Origin: Desulfobacteraceae bacterium
GTDB lineage: Bacteria; Desulfobacterota; Desulfobacteria; Desulfobacterales; Desulfosarcinaceae
Length of the DNA stretch: 24,218 nt
Direction: 5' to 3'
Assembly (NCBI GenBank): GCA_027031325.1
Contig: JALVRI010000576.1
Location: 1 to 24,218 of the forward strand
This document shows positions 15,770-23,436 of the stretch, piece after piece. The number at the start of each line of letters is the position of its first letter. Position 1 is the stretch's first letter. Both the position numbers and the translations under genes were made by a program. A model generated the notes under the pieces. The model searched no databases. It was not told where the DNA came from and worked only from the letters and a program-made list of their open reading frames with translations.

Positions 15770-15785
15770 TACAAGTTTTATGCCA
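15770..15785 (-). promoter_or_regulatory. Sigma-54 promoter of the rod-protein gene
   Basis: Minus strand TGGCATA-AAAC-TTGTA matches TGGCAYR-N4-TTGCW with a single mismatch (T for C in the -12 box) and exact spacing. Transcription would start near 15758, about 30 bases before the ATG at 15727. Sigma-54 control is common for flagellar structural genes. Confidence 0.65.
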
Positions 15786-15858
15786 GATGGGGTTTATTTT
15801 AAATACCTTTGAAAAACAAATAGATACAAATTATTGTTTTCCACAGGCCATATCCGGG

Positions 15859-15885
15859 GTGACATTTTTGGTCACTTGCATGTGA
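15859..15885. promoter_or_regulatory. Operator-like paired dyads
   Basis: GGTGAC (15859-15864) and GGTCAC (15870-15875) form one inverted pair. TCAC-N6-GTGA (15872-15885) forms another overlapping it. They lie about 100-125 bases upstream of the predicted sigma-54 start at 15758, a usual distance for an enhancer-binding activator. Which protein binds is unknown. Confidence 0.35.
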
Positions 15886-16114
15886 CAATTAATGTAACCG
15901 GACGTCAAGGCGAGCCTACCTGCTCAGTGTCAAGCAGATGACGACTTGCTCCCCGGCCCAAAAACCGCCCGCCATCTCCCCTGGAAAGAAATAACAAGAA
16001 ATAACAGATAGATATGCTGTTGATGGCTTTGGATTGTACATCCAGGCAAGCGGGCATGTTTTTTGCTGGGTCTGTTCAAGGGGACCGTAAAAATCAATTT
16101 ACCCGGATTTTGCA

Positions 16115-16212
16115 GCCGGCGAGTTTGGCGAAGATGCGAGGCGGAGGGCAGGCAGACGTACTCTGGTACTTCAACCGCCCTCCAACAAAGCAGATTCGCT
16201 AAAATCGCCAGC
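16115..16212. repeat. Large imperfect palindromic element
   Basis: Outer arms GCCGGCGAGTTTGGCGAA (16115-16132) and TTCGCTAAAATCGCCAGC (16195-16212) are inverted matches at 15 of 18 positions, one further position being a G-U pair. Inner arms GGAGGGC (16143-16149) and GCCCTCC (16177-16183) match perfectly, and GTAC-N4-GTAC (16158-16169) sits at the tip. The nested pairing suggests a folded RNA or a mobile palindromic repeat. Confidence 0.6.
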
Positions 16213-16221
16213 CCCTTGCGG

Positions 16222-16345
16222 CTTCAAATGCCTGATGATTTATCACCTAATTAACTTCACCTTTTGGGCGAAGGCACGACCGGGAACAAATACATGCTAA
16301 CTATGTAATTATTCAATGAAGTTACTTATTTCCAGGCATTTGAAG
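16222..16345. repeat. Second nested inverted repeat
   Basis: CTTCAAATGCCTG (16222-16234) recurs exactly inverted at 16333-16345. Inside it TAACTTCA (16252-16259) pairs with TGAAGTTA (16317-16324). The enclosed 57 bases have no gene. It directly follows the first palindrome and ends 67 bases before the cyclase start. Confidence 0.55.
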
Positions 16346-16412
16346 TGCATAATCCGGGATTTACCCGGCTACTGACGGACAAGTCGAATGTTTCGGCTGC
16401 CAGGCTGAGAAA

Positions 16413-18647
16413 ATGCTTATCAAACAGGGAACAAAAAACGGTTGCGAGCGACCAGGGTTGTTGAGGCGCCTGTTGGAGAACCGTTTGCGACGGGCCATGA
16501 TCGTTGCCGTGGTATCTTTGTGCCTCTCCCAGGTGTTGGTTGCTTCAGGCTGGCTGCGACAGCTGGAGAACTTGAGCATCGACTGGCGCATGAGGCTCTG
16601 CCGTAAAAATCGCCCTTTACCGCAGGAGATGGTCCTGATTCTGATAGACGAAGCTTCCCTTGACGCCATGAACCGGATTGGCGGGCGTTGGCCCTGGGAC
16701 AGGCAGGTTCATGCAAACGTTATCGATTTTCTCAACCTGGCAGGTGCCAGGGCGATCGTCTTTGATGTCCTCTTTACCGAAGAACAAGGCGATCCGGGCC
16801 AATCAGGTGCAAGCAGATCGGATAGTATTTTGGCCGAAGCCACGTCCCAGGCCAAGGTGATCCATGCGGCCCAGCTTGCAGGAGAGAAAAAAGCAGGCTC
16901 TCTTTCCGGTTACCCCTTGCCGCCTGATTTTGCCGCCCGTTTTGGATTGTCCCTGAAGGGCAGCAGGCTCCAACTCAGGCAAAAAAGTGAGGCCTACCTG
17001 CCCTACGACAGGTTATGGCGTGCAGCCACTGGAGTCGGGGTTGTCAGCGTCGACCCCGACCCGGACGGTGTGATTCGCAAAATGCCCTTGCTGGTTGCTT
17101 ACGGCGGCACGATCCTGCCGGGCTTGGCATTGGCGACTGCGCTGGCGGGGCAGGACCGGGTCGGGCTGGAATGCAGTTCCGGCCGCCTTATCCTGAAAAG
17201 CGGCCAGCGACTTTTCAGGATCCCGGTCGATTTGAGGGGGCGGATCAGGGTCAATCCCTATGGCCGCTACGAGGCATACTCTTACAGCGGAGTCTATCTC
17301 AGCCTCCAGCAGATGATGGACGGTAAACTAAACAACCTTCCCGTCGAGCCATCGGTTTTCAAGGATAAAATCGTTTTCATAGGCGCCAGCGCAGCCGGGG
17401 TTGAAGACCTCAAGACAACCGCCCTGGGCCCCGATACACCCGGTGTCCTGCTGCACGCATCGGTTTTGGCGAACATTTTGGAAAACGATTTCATTAACGA
17501 GGCTCCCTGGCAAGTGATGACCCTGCTGGCAGCCTTGATGGCCGGCGTGGCGGTTTGCTGCGTTGTCTACAGCGAGTCTCTCTGGCTCCAGGTAAGCCTT
17601 CCCCTCCTGGCTGCAACAGGCCTGTGGTGGGTGGCCCTCAAGCTGACGGCTTCAGGCCTGCTGGTAGGGCTGATGGGTCCAAGCTGTGCGCTCCTGCTGG
17701 CACATGGCGGGGCATTGGCGACCGAGCGTTTCATGGAGAGGATCGAAAAATCCAGGATAAGAAATTACCTTGGGCAATATGTTTCACCGGTCGTCCTGGA
17801 CAAGATTATCACCTGCCACGATGGAGACTACCTGGGCGCGGAAGTCGGCGCCGAGGAAAAGCTGAGCATAATGTTTACAGACCTGCGGGGGTTTACAACC
17901 ATCAGCCAGTCGATGCCGGTAGACCGGGTTGTCAACCTGCTCAACCGCTACCTGTCACTTATGACTGAAAAGGTTTTCGAATACCATGGCACCCTGGACA
18001 AGTTTATCGGGGATGCCCTGGTTGCTTTTTGGGGAGCGCCCTTGCCCGAACAGGACCATCCGGTCAAGGCGGTAAGCTGCGCCCTGGCGATGTTGAAAGC
18101 CCTGGCGCATTTCAACGAATTCAAACGTCTGCCGTCAGAGCCGATTTTGAAAATGGGGATCGGCATAAATACCGACCGGGTCATCCTGGGCAACATCGGG
18201 TCTGAAAGGAAGCTCGATTACACCATCGTTGGAGACGGGGTCAACCTGGCTTCGAGGCTTGAAGGACTGACCAAGACTTACCGGGTCCCCATCGTGGTTT
18301 CGCACGCCACCTACCGCCTGGTGCGATCCCGCATCGTCTGCCGTCCCTTGGACGTGGTGAAGGTCAAGGGACGCAAGGGAAAAACGAGAATTTATCATCC
18401 CCTGGGAGCGGCGGATGAAATTGATCGCCAAATGCTGCAAGTGGCGGCCCTGAGCCGGGAAGGGCTCGATTTGTTCCTTGAATGCCGTTTCGAACAGGCC
18501 CTGGGGGTCTACCAGCGCCTGGAACGTCTTCTGCCGGGAGACCAGGTGGCCAGGATCTTTGTCGAACGCTGCCGCAATAGACTTTCAGGCGGCCATCAAA
18601 GCGTTCCAATCAAGAAGGATACAGGTGACAGCTTGAGGAGAATTTAA
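16413..18647 (+). CDS. Membrane adenylate cyclase with CHASE2 sensor domain
   Basis: A 744-residue class III cyclase that should make cAMP in response to an extracytoplasmic signal. One membrane segment (about 28-47) is followed by a CHASE2 domain outside the membrane (about 50-355, e.g. VLILIDEASLD, RWPWDR, ARAIVFDVLF, VFIGASAAGVEDL). Three more segments lie between about 366 and 436. The cytoplasmic catalytic domain (about 480-665) has both metal Asp residues (D490 in FTDLRGFT, D534 in KFIGDALVAFWG). Lys530 and Asp602 select adenine, and Asn611 and Arg615 stabilise the transition state, so it looks active. Residues 586-589 read NTDR where NTGE/V is usual. The C-terminal tail (675-720) looks TPR-like. 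The ATG at 16413 has only a weak ribosome binding site (GGCTGAG). It heads a six-gene same-strand run. Confidence 0.93.
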   Translation: MLIKQGTKNGCERPGLLRRLLENRLRRAMIVAVVSLCLSQVLVASGWLRQLENLSIDWRMRLCRKNRPLPQEMVLILIDEASLDAMNRIGGRWPWDRQVHANVIDFLNLAGARAIVFDVLFTEEQGDPGQSGASRSDSILAEATSQAKVIHAAQLAGEKKAGSLSGYPLPPDFAARFGLSLKGSRLQLRQKSEAYLPYDRLWRAATGVGVVSVDPDPDGVIRKMPLLVAYGGTILPGLALATALAGQDRVGLECSSGRLILKSGQRLFRIPVDLRGRIRVNPYGRYEAYSYSGVYLSLQQMMDGKLNNLPVEPSVFKDKIVFIGASAAGVEDLKTTALGPDTPGVLLHASVLANILENDFINEAPWQVMTLLAALMAGVAVCCVVYSESLWLQVSLPLLAATGLWWVALKLTASGLLVGLMGPSCALLLAHGGALATERFMERIEKSRIRNYLGQYVSPVVLDKIITCHDGDYLGAEVGAEEKLSIMFTDLRGFTTISQSMPVDRVVNLLNRYLSLMTEKVFEYHGTLDKFIGDALVAFWGAPLPEQDHPVKAVSCALAMLKALAHFNEFKRLPSEPILKMGIGINTDRVILGNIGSERKLDYTIVGDGVNLASRLEGLTKTYRVPIVVSHATYRLVRSRIVCRPLDVVKVKGRKGKTRIYHPLGAADEIDRQMLQVAALSREGLDLFLECRFEQALGVYQRLERLLPGDQVARIFVERCRNRLSGGHQSVPIKKDTGDSLRRI

Positions 18648-18648
18648 C

Positions 18649-19149
18649 ATGAACACAAGAAGATGGATGTCTATCGCGGTTTGCCTGGGGATATTGCTTC
18701 TGTCCGGCCGGGTGTTTGGCGAAACAATCTACGTTCACAGCCGGATAGCCCCGCTGATGGCAGGGCCTGACCTTGCTTCCGGCAAGCTGGGGGAACTGGA
18801 GTTGGGCTCGAAACTGGAAGCCGACCGGCTTCAAAACGGCTGGTACCATGTTGTGTCGGACGGCAAAAGCGGATGGGTCAATCGCTTGATGGTCAAAAAG
18901 TACCCCCCGGTCAAGGAGAAGGGGGACCAATTGATGGGCCGGCAGCACCTTGCCAGGCGTGCCCGGATACGGCCATCGAGCCTGGCTTCCACGGCGGCCG
19001 CCCGTGGACTTAGGGCTGAACGCAACCGCTACAATATGAGGTTGAAGGCCGACTACAAGGCACTTGAGAAGATGGAAAGTTTTCGGGTGACCCCCCAGGA
19101 TGCCCGCTGCTTCGTAATGAAAGGATCCCAAAATGTGTCAGGGCAATAA
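18649..19149 (+). CDS. Exported bacterial SH3-domain protein
   Basis: A 166-residue protein with a signal peptide (residues 1 to about 24, ending GRVFG). One bacterial SH3 domain follows (about 25-88: ETIYVHSRIAPLMAGPD, a GSKLEADRLQNGWYHV block, then GKSGWVNRLMVKK). The tail is strongly basic and helical. Such domains often bind cell-wall peptides. GAGGAG lies eight bases before the ATG, inside the end of the cyclase gene, and only one base separates the two genes, so they are probably translated together. It overlaps the next gene by 17 bases. Confidence 0.82.
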   Translation: MNTRRWMSIAVCLGILLLSGRVFGETIYVHSRIAPLMAGPDLASGKLGELELGSKLEADRLQNGWYHVVSDGKSGWVNRLMVKKYPPVKEKGDQLMGRQHLARRARIRPSSLASTAAARGLRAERNRYNMRLKADYKALEKMESFRVTPQDARCFVMKGSQNVSGQ

Positions 19150-20008
19150 ACCGGTATCGGCACTGGTGGTGATGGTGATGGTTATCGGGTTGGCCGCAAG
19201 GGCTGATTGCGGGCGACAGCGGATCAACGTGATTGCCAAGGAGCAAGAGGCCCCGGCCGATTGGCAAACCGAAGCCTGGTTCGGCCGCAAGCTTGCCGCA
19301 AGAATCCTGGGCAGCATTCCCCTCTGCGATTGTCCGGCCGCCAATCGCTATCTCAATCTTGTCGGCAGCGGACTGGCACTCTATGCGCCTGCCCCGGGAG
19401 CCGTTTTTACCTTTGGGATCCTGGACAGTGAAAAGGTCAACGCTTACGCCACACCGGGCGGGTATATTTTTGTCACCAAGGGAGCCATTTTGCGCATGCG
19501 CAATGAGGCCGAACTGGCCGCCGTGTTGGGGCATGAAATCGCCCATGTGTCATGCCATCACATGGTCAAGAGCCTTGGCCTCAACCGCCACCAGGATTCG
19601 GCCGTAGGAGGAATGGCGGTTTTGGTCGGAGGGACGACCGGCAGTTTTCGGCAGGCAATTTCACAAGGCCTGGAAAAAGGCCTGGAGATCCTTTTCGACA
19701 CCGGTTACAGCCGCAAGCAGGAACTTGAAGCCGACCGGATCGGAATGCAGCTGGCAGTCACGGCCGGGTATCGCAAGGACGGACTGGTAAACTTTTTGAA
19801 GCGCATTCACGGTTTTGAAGCCTCGGCCGCTGAGGATGACAGGAGTCACCCCACCTGGAAGGTACGACTTCAACAGTTGGAGGCAAGCATGGATGGACTG
19901 CATCAAGATCCAGGTCCAGGCCAGACAAGGGAGGAGCGTTTTAATGAAGCTTTTGCGCAGTTGTTTGATTCTGATATTGGCGATGAGCATAACCGCAGTT
20001 CAAGGTGA
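19133..20008 (+). CDS. Periplasmic M48-family zinc metalloprotease (BepA/LoiP-like)
   Basis: A 291-residue exported peptidase. The signal peptide covers about residues 1-26; the Cys in ADC is not in a good lipobox. The zinc site is HEIAH (134-138) with the third ligand Glu197 in the QELEADRIG block. VNAYATPGGYIFVTKG (102-117) is the typical M48 strand before it, and SHPTWKVRLQQL (238-249) is the usual C-terminal motif. Relatives degrade or help assemble outer-membrane proteins. AAAGGAT precedes the ATG. The start overlaps the SH3 gene by 17 bases and the 3' end overlaps the next gene by 65 bases. The outer-membrane barrel gene directly downstream may encode a client or partner. Confidence 0.9.
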   Translation: MCQGNKPVSALVVMVMVIGLAARADCGRQRINVIAKEQEAPADWQTEAWFGRKLAARILGSIPLCDCPAANRYLNLVGSGLALYAPAPGAVFTFGILDSEKVNAYATPGGYIFVTKGAILRMRNEAELAAVLGHEIAHVSCHHMVKSLGLNRHQDSAVGGMAVLVGGTTGSFRQAISQGLEKGLEILFDTGYSRKQELEADRIGMQLAVTAGYRKDGLVNFLKRIHGFEASAAEDDRSHPTWKVRLQQLEASMDGLHQDPGPGQTREERFNEAFAQLFDSDIGDEHNRSSR

Positions 20009-21236
20009 GGATGGCTTTGCCGACGATCAGCATTATGTGAACGTCCTTGTGGGAAGCCGGGCCGCCTCCCTGGGAGGTGCGTACACGGCCCTGGCCGATG
20101 ATCCCTCGGGCTGCTATTACAATCCGGCCGGTATCGCGCTGGCGCCCTACCAGAGTTTTTCGGCCAGCATGAACGTCTTCCAGCGTTCCCTGAAAACTTA
20201 CGAGCATGCCCTGGCAGACACTGAAGGCAATCTGCATGACTGGGAGCAGGAATCTTCGACCCTGTTGCCCAACTTTTTCGGCGTGATAAAGAATTTCGGC
20301 AAGGGAGTCCTGGGTATTTCCTACGCCGTGCCGGATGCCATCAACCGGCGCCAGCGCCAGAGTTTCCGGAATATCCAGTCCAACATTGCCGGAAATCCTG
20401 TCGAAAATTTCACCATCGATATCAACGACAGCGACCGTACCTTTCTCTTCGGCCCCTCGTATGCCGTAAGGCTCAGTGACAACCTGTCCCTGGGAGGGAC
20501 GCTTTACGTGTATTACAGGGACCGGGAGGTGGTTCGCAACCAGTTGTTGCAGTTCGAACAGGGCCAGCATTACTGGATAAACTACTACGAAACCAGGCAG
20601 GATTGGGGGCTTCGGCCTATTTTGGGGCTGATCTGGGAACCGCATCAGAAGTTGGCCTTGGGGCTGACCGCGGCCAAGACTTTTGTCACCTCGGGTAAGC
20701 TCAAACAGCAGACAACTTTCAGGGATTCTTCGGCCGACAGCCCTTACATCATAGACGGTATAAGCTACGATTTTTCAGATACAGACACCCTCTATTTCGA
20801 TTCGACCACCACCCATCCAAGCGATGATCAGCCCCTTAGCCTGACCCTGGGAGCATCTTACTTCGTTTCGCCGCGCTTGCTGGCGACCATGGACTTGAGC
20901 TTTCACCAGGCCGAAGATCAAAAGGAGGCAACCTGGAACCTGGCCGCCGGTGCGGAATACTACTTGACCGAATCGATCGCCCTGCGCCTGGGTTTATATT
21001 CCGACCGGGCAAACACCCCGGAGTTGAGCAGCAATGCCACCAACCAGGCCGAGCATGTCGATATCTACGGCGCCAGTTTCGGGGTGGCCGTTTTTTCCCA
21101 ACAGTCGAGCCTGTCGCTGGGTTTCGGCTATGCCAGGGGAGAAGGCGAGGCTCAGATAGTAAGCGACAGCCTTACGATTCAGGATGTCACCATAGAAGAC
21201 CTGACTATTTATCTTGCGGCGGGCTACAGTTTTTGA
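19944..21236 (+). CDS. Outer-membrane beta-barrel protein, PorV/UPF0164/FadL-like
   Basis: A 430-residue protein with a signal peptide (MKLLRSCLILILAMSITAVQG). The family opening of mature barrels follows: LVGSRAASLGGAYTALADDP and CYYNPAGIAL. Then come many alternating strands (for example SLGGTLYVYYRDREV, PLSLTLGASYFVSPRL) and a last strand ending in AAGYSF with terminal Phe, as expected for BAM substrates. The frame is open upstream to 19815, but the ATG at 19944 has GGAG upstream and starts the signal peptide. The ligand or role is not evident; relatives include hydrophobic-compound transporters and secretion-associated barrels. Confidence 0.83.
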   Translation: MKLLRSCLILILAMSITAVQGEDGFADDQHYVNVLVGSRAASLGGAYTALADDPSGCYYNPAGIALAPYQSFSASMNVFQRSLKTYEHALADTEGNLHDWEQESSTLLPNFFGVIKNFGKGVLGISYAVPDAINRRQRQSFRNIQSNIAGNPVENFTIDINDSDRTFLFGPSYAVRLSDNLSLGGTLYVYYRDREVVRNQLLQFEQGQHYWINYYETRQDWGLRPILGLIWEPHQKLALGLTAAKTFVTSGKLKQQTTFRDSSADSPYIIDGISYDFSDTDTLYFDSTTTHPSDDQPLSLTLGASYFVSPRLLATMDLSFHQAEDQKEATWNLAAGAEYYLTESIALRLGLYSDRANTPELSSNATNQAEHVDIYGASFGVAVFSQQSSLSLGFGYARGEGEAQIVSDSLTIQDVTIEDLTIYLAAGYSF

Positions 21237-21331
21237 AGCATGAGCTTGCCCGGGGGACAAGAATCGTCCGGCCGGGTTCAAATCCTGGAAAAGTAACCTA
21301 AATGAACACTGAAAAAAGCCGATAAGATTGG

Positions 21332-22282
21332 ATGGAGACATGGCCGGGGCCTGCTGAAGGTCCCATAGCTGAAAAGGCGGCAGGAACTCGAGCCGGTTTT
21401 ACAATGGAAACTGAAAAAAGAATCAAGACCATCAAGCGTTTCATCGAGCGGATGCCCAGCTTGCCGACCTCGGTTACCAAGGTATTGGAGATCTGCAACC
21501 GGCCCGATACCTCACCCAACGATCTGAACCGCGTCATCTCCCTCGATCCGGTATTGACCGGGCAGGTACTCCGGCTGATCAATTCAGCCTATTATGCCCT
21601 GCCCAACCGGATTACCTCCCTGACCAGGGCCATCATCATGCTGGGGATAAATACGGTCAAGAACCTGGCCCTGGCCACATCGGTACTGAGCACATTCAAG
21701 GACCGGATTGCCTGTAAAAAGGTATCCATGGATGATTTCTGGGCCCACAGCCTGGGAGTCGGGGTGATCGCAAAGACCTTGGCCCAAATCAGCGGGGTTA
21801 CCCCGGCCGAGCAGGAAACTTATTTCGTTGCCGGTCTGCTCCACGATCTGGGCAAGATTCCCCTGGCAAACAAGTTCCCGGCCGAATACGACCAGGTAGT
21901 CGAAAACGCCGGCAACAACGGAGGATCCCTGGTGCAATGGGAACAGAACGTGTTCGGTATCAACCATCTCCAGGTCGGTGGAATGATCGCCGACAAATGG
22001 AAGCTCAACCAGGAAATGAGATCTGCAATAATCGGACACTGCCTGGAGTGCGAGGACGTTCCCGATCATCGGGTTGCGATTATGGTGGCCCTGGCCGATT
22101 ATCTGGCGGTTCGTTTCGAGATCGGAGCGGCCGGCAACGGCAAGGTCGAGGATAAGGTTCTGGTGGCTGCCCTGAGCCGGATCTCCATCAAGCCGGACAG
22201 GCTGGAAGGATTGCGGAGCAAGGTGGAACTGGAGGTAGACAAGGCCAGGGATTTTTTGAAAATCGCAGGGAAGGATGAATAG
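21332..22282 (+). CDS. HDOD-domain protein
   Basis: A 316-residue cytoplasmic protein made mostly of one HDOD domain: MPSLPTSVTKVLEICN near 41-56, SLDPVLTGQVLRLINSAYYAL, and RAIIMLGINTVKNLALATSV. It also has an HD-like GLLHDLGKIPLANKF block and no other output domain. HDOD proteins act in signalling; few have proven enzyme activity. Two starts are possible: ATG 21332 and ATG 21404 (METEKRIKTI), the latter nearer the conserved part; neither has a clear ribosome binding site. A seven-codon frame at 21302 resembles the second start (MNTEKSR versus METEKRI). The gene ends three bases before the next. Confidence 0.88.
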   Translation: METWPGPAEGPIAEKAAGTRAGFTMETEKRIKTIKRFIERMPSLPTSVTKVLEICNRPDTSPNDLNRVISLDPVLTGQVLRLINSAYYALPNRITSLTRAIIMLGINTVKNLALATSVLSTFKDRIACKKVSMDDFWAHSLGVGVIAKTLAQISGVTPAEQETYFVAGLLHDLGKIPLANKFPAEYDQVVENAGNNGGSLVQWEQNVFGINHLQVGGMIADKWKLNQEMRSAIIGHCLECEDVPDHRVAIMVALADYLAVRFEIGAAGNGKVEDKVLVAALSRISIKPDRLEGLRSKVELEVDKARDFLKIAGKDE

Positions 22283-22285
22283 GTC

Positions 22286-23203
22286 ATGGAAGTCACTTTT
22301 TGGGGTGTAAGAGGATCTATCCCGTGTCCCGGACCCGAGACGGTCAAGTATGGAGGCAATACGGCCTGCCTTGAACTTTATCTGGAAGAAATAGACAGGC
22401 GCATAATAATCGACGCCGGATCGGGTATCAGGCTGCTGGGCAACAAGCTGATGGCCGAACAACTGCCCAAAGGACCCATCGAGGCCGATATCTTTTTCAC
22501 CCATACCCACTGGGATCACATCATGGGGTTTCCCTTTTTCACGCCTGTGTTTATCCCCGGGACCAGGCTCAACATCTACGGCCCGGTGACCTTTGAAAAC
22601 GAAACCCTTCAGGATGCCCTCAACGGCCAGTGGACCTACCGCTATTTCCCGGTCCGCCACGAAGAGCTTTCCTCGCAGATCAATTACTTTGACCTCAAGG
22701 AAGAGCGCATCGACCTGGGACAGGGCCTTTCGGTTCAGACCAAGTACCTGAACCATCCCTTGCTTTGTCTCGGTTATCGCTTCGAGTTCGAAGGCAAGGT
22801 CTTTTGCACGGCTTATGATACCGAGCCTTTCCGTAACCTGTTTTGCAACGATCCCCAAGACCCGTCCTATGACGAGGCCATGGCCCTGGAAGGGGAACAG
22901 GTGGCCAGGGAAGAAAACCAGCGCCTCGAACGGTTCATCCAGGGTGCCGACCTGCTGGTCTACGATACCATGTATACCCAGGCCGAACTCGAAAACGGCC
23001 GCAGGGGATGGGGGCACTCTTCCATGGAATATGCCATCGAGTCGTCGATTGGTAACAATGTCAAACAGCTGATCTTGTTTCATCACGATCCCGGCCGGAG
23101 CGACGCCGAGCTGGACGGCTTGGAAAAAAGTTTGTGCCTGCCGGCAAGACAGGATGGTCTGGACGTCAGTTTCGCCAGGGAGGGAGTTACCCTGACCCTT
23201 TGA
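22286..23203 (+). CDS. Metallo-beta-lactamase-fold hydrolase, cyclic-nucleotide phosphodiesterase-like
   Basis: A 305-residue MBL-fold enzyme. It starts MEVTFWGVRGSIPCPGPET, a signature of a widespread bacterial subfamily, then GGNTACLEL. The metal site is THTHWDH (72-78), with further ligands probable at His157 (NHPLL), Asp178 (AYDTEP) and His266 (FHHDP). Members near this group include 3',5'-cyclic-nucleotide phosphodiesterases and RNase-Z-like hydrolases, so cAMP breakdown is possible but not shown. It follows the HDOD gene by three bases and the cyclase by about 3.6 kb on the same strand. The start ATG is at 22286; no good Shine-Dalgarno is seen, which suggests coupling. Confidence 0.85.
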   Translation: MEVTFWGVRGSIPCPGPETVKYGGNTACLELYLEEIDRRIIIDAGSGIRLLGNKLMAEQLPKGPIEADIFFTHTHWDHIMGFPFFTPVFIPGTRLNIYGPVTFENETLQDALNGQWTYRYFPVRHEELSSQINYFDLKEERIDLGQGLSVQTKYLNHPLLCLGYRFEFEGKVFCTAYDTEPFRNLFCNDPQDPSYDEAMALEGEQVAREENQRLERFIQGADLLVYDTMYTQAELENGRRGWGHSSMEYAIESSIGNNVKQLILFHHDPGRSDAELDGLEKSLCLPARQDGLDVSFAREGVTLTL

Positions 23204-23344
23204 ACCCGCGGCCTTGGATGCTGGTGAAAAGGTGCCGCCGGGGCGGGCAAATTTTGCCCCTCCAGACCGGGTGCATAAGCCTTTCTGCCTCTTTTCTGTG
23301 TAATAACTCCTTGTTAGAACGGAAGATAACAATGGTGAGGTTCT

Positions 23345-23360
23345 TGGCACGATAATGGCA
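23345..23360 (+). promoter_or_regulatory. Sigma-54 promoter
   Basis: TGGCACG-ATAA-TGGCA matches TGGCACG-N4-TTGCA with one mismatch, keeping GG at -24, GC at -12 and exact spacing. Transcription would start near 23371, 66 bases before the ATG at 23437. Confidence 0.65.
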
Positions 23361-23436
23361 AGGATTTTCGGGAAGATAGCGGCTCACAAGCGCCGGGACG
23401 ATTTTTACCCATCCCTAAAACACGGGGAAAGTGACC

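Larger units (their letters stand above)
15786..16412. other. Intergenic region without a credible protein gene
   Basis: No frame here has both a ribosome binding site and a recognisable protein. The left third is AT-rich and holds the operator-like dyads. The right part is filled by two palindromic elements listed separately. The cyclase gene starts at its right end without an obvious promoter. Confidence 0.6.

Noticed and set aside
15860..15876. Possible CRP site (GTGA...TCAC) near the cyclase
   Set aside because: The half-sites are nine bases apart rather than the six required, and the site faces the rod gene rather than the cyclase.
16014..16202. Open frames of about 60 residues across the first palindrome
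   Set aside because: They are made by the palindromic sequence, lack ribosome binding sites and show no protein-like composition.
21302..21325. Seven-codon frame MNTEKSR resembling the second start of the HDOD gene
   Set aside because: Too short and A-rich to exclude chance; no ribosome binding site.
23239..23268. Hairpin GGGCAAA/TTTGCCC after the MBL gene as a terminator
   Set aside because: The stem is not followed by a T run on either strand.
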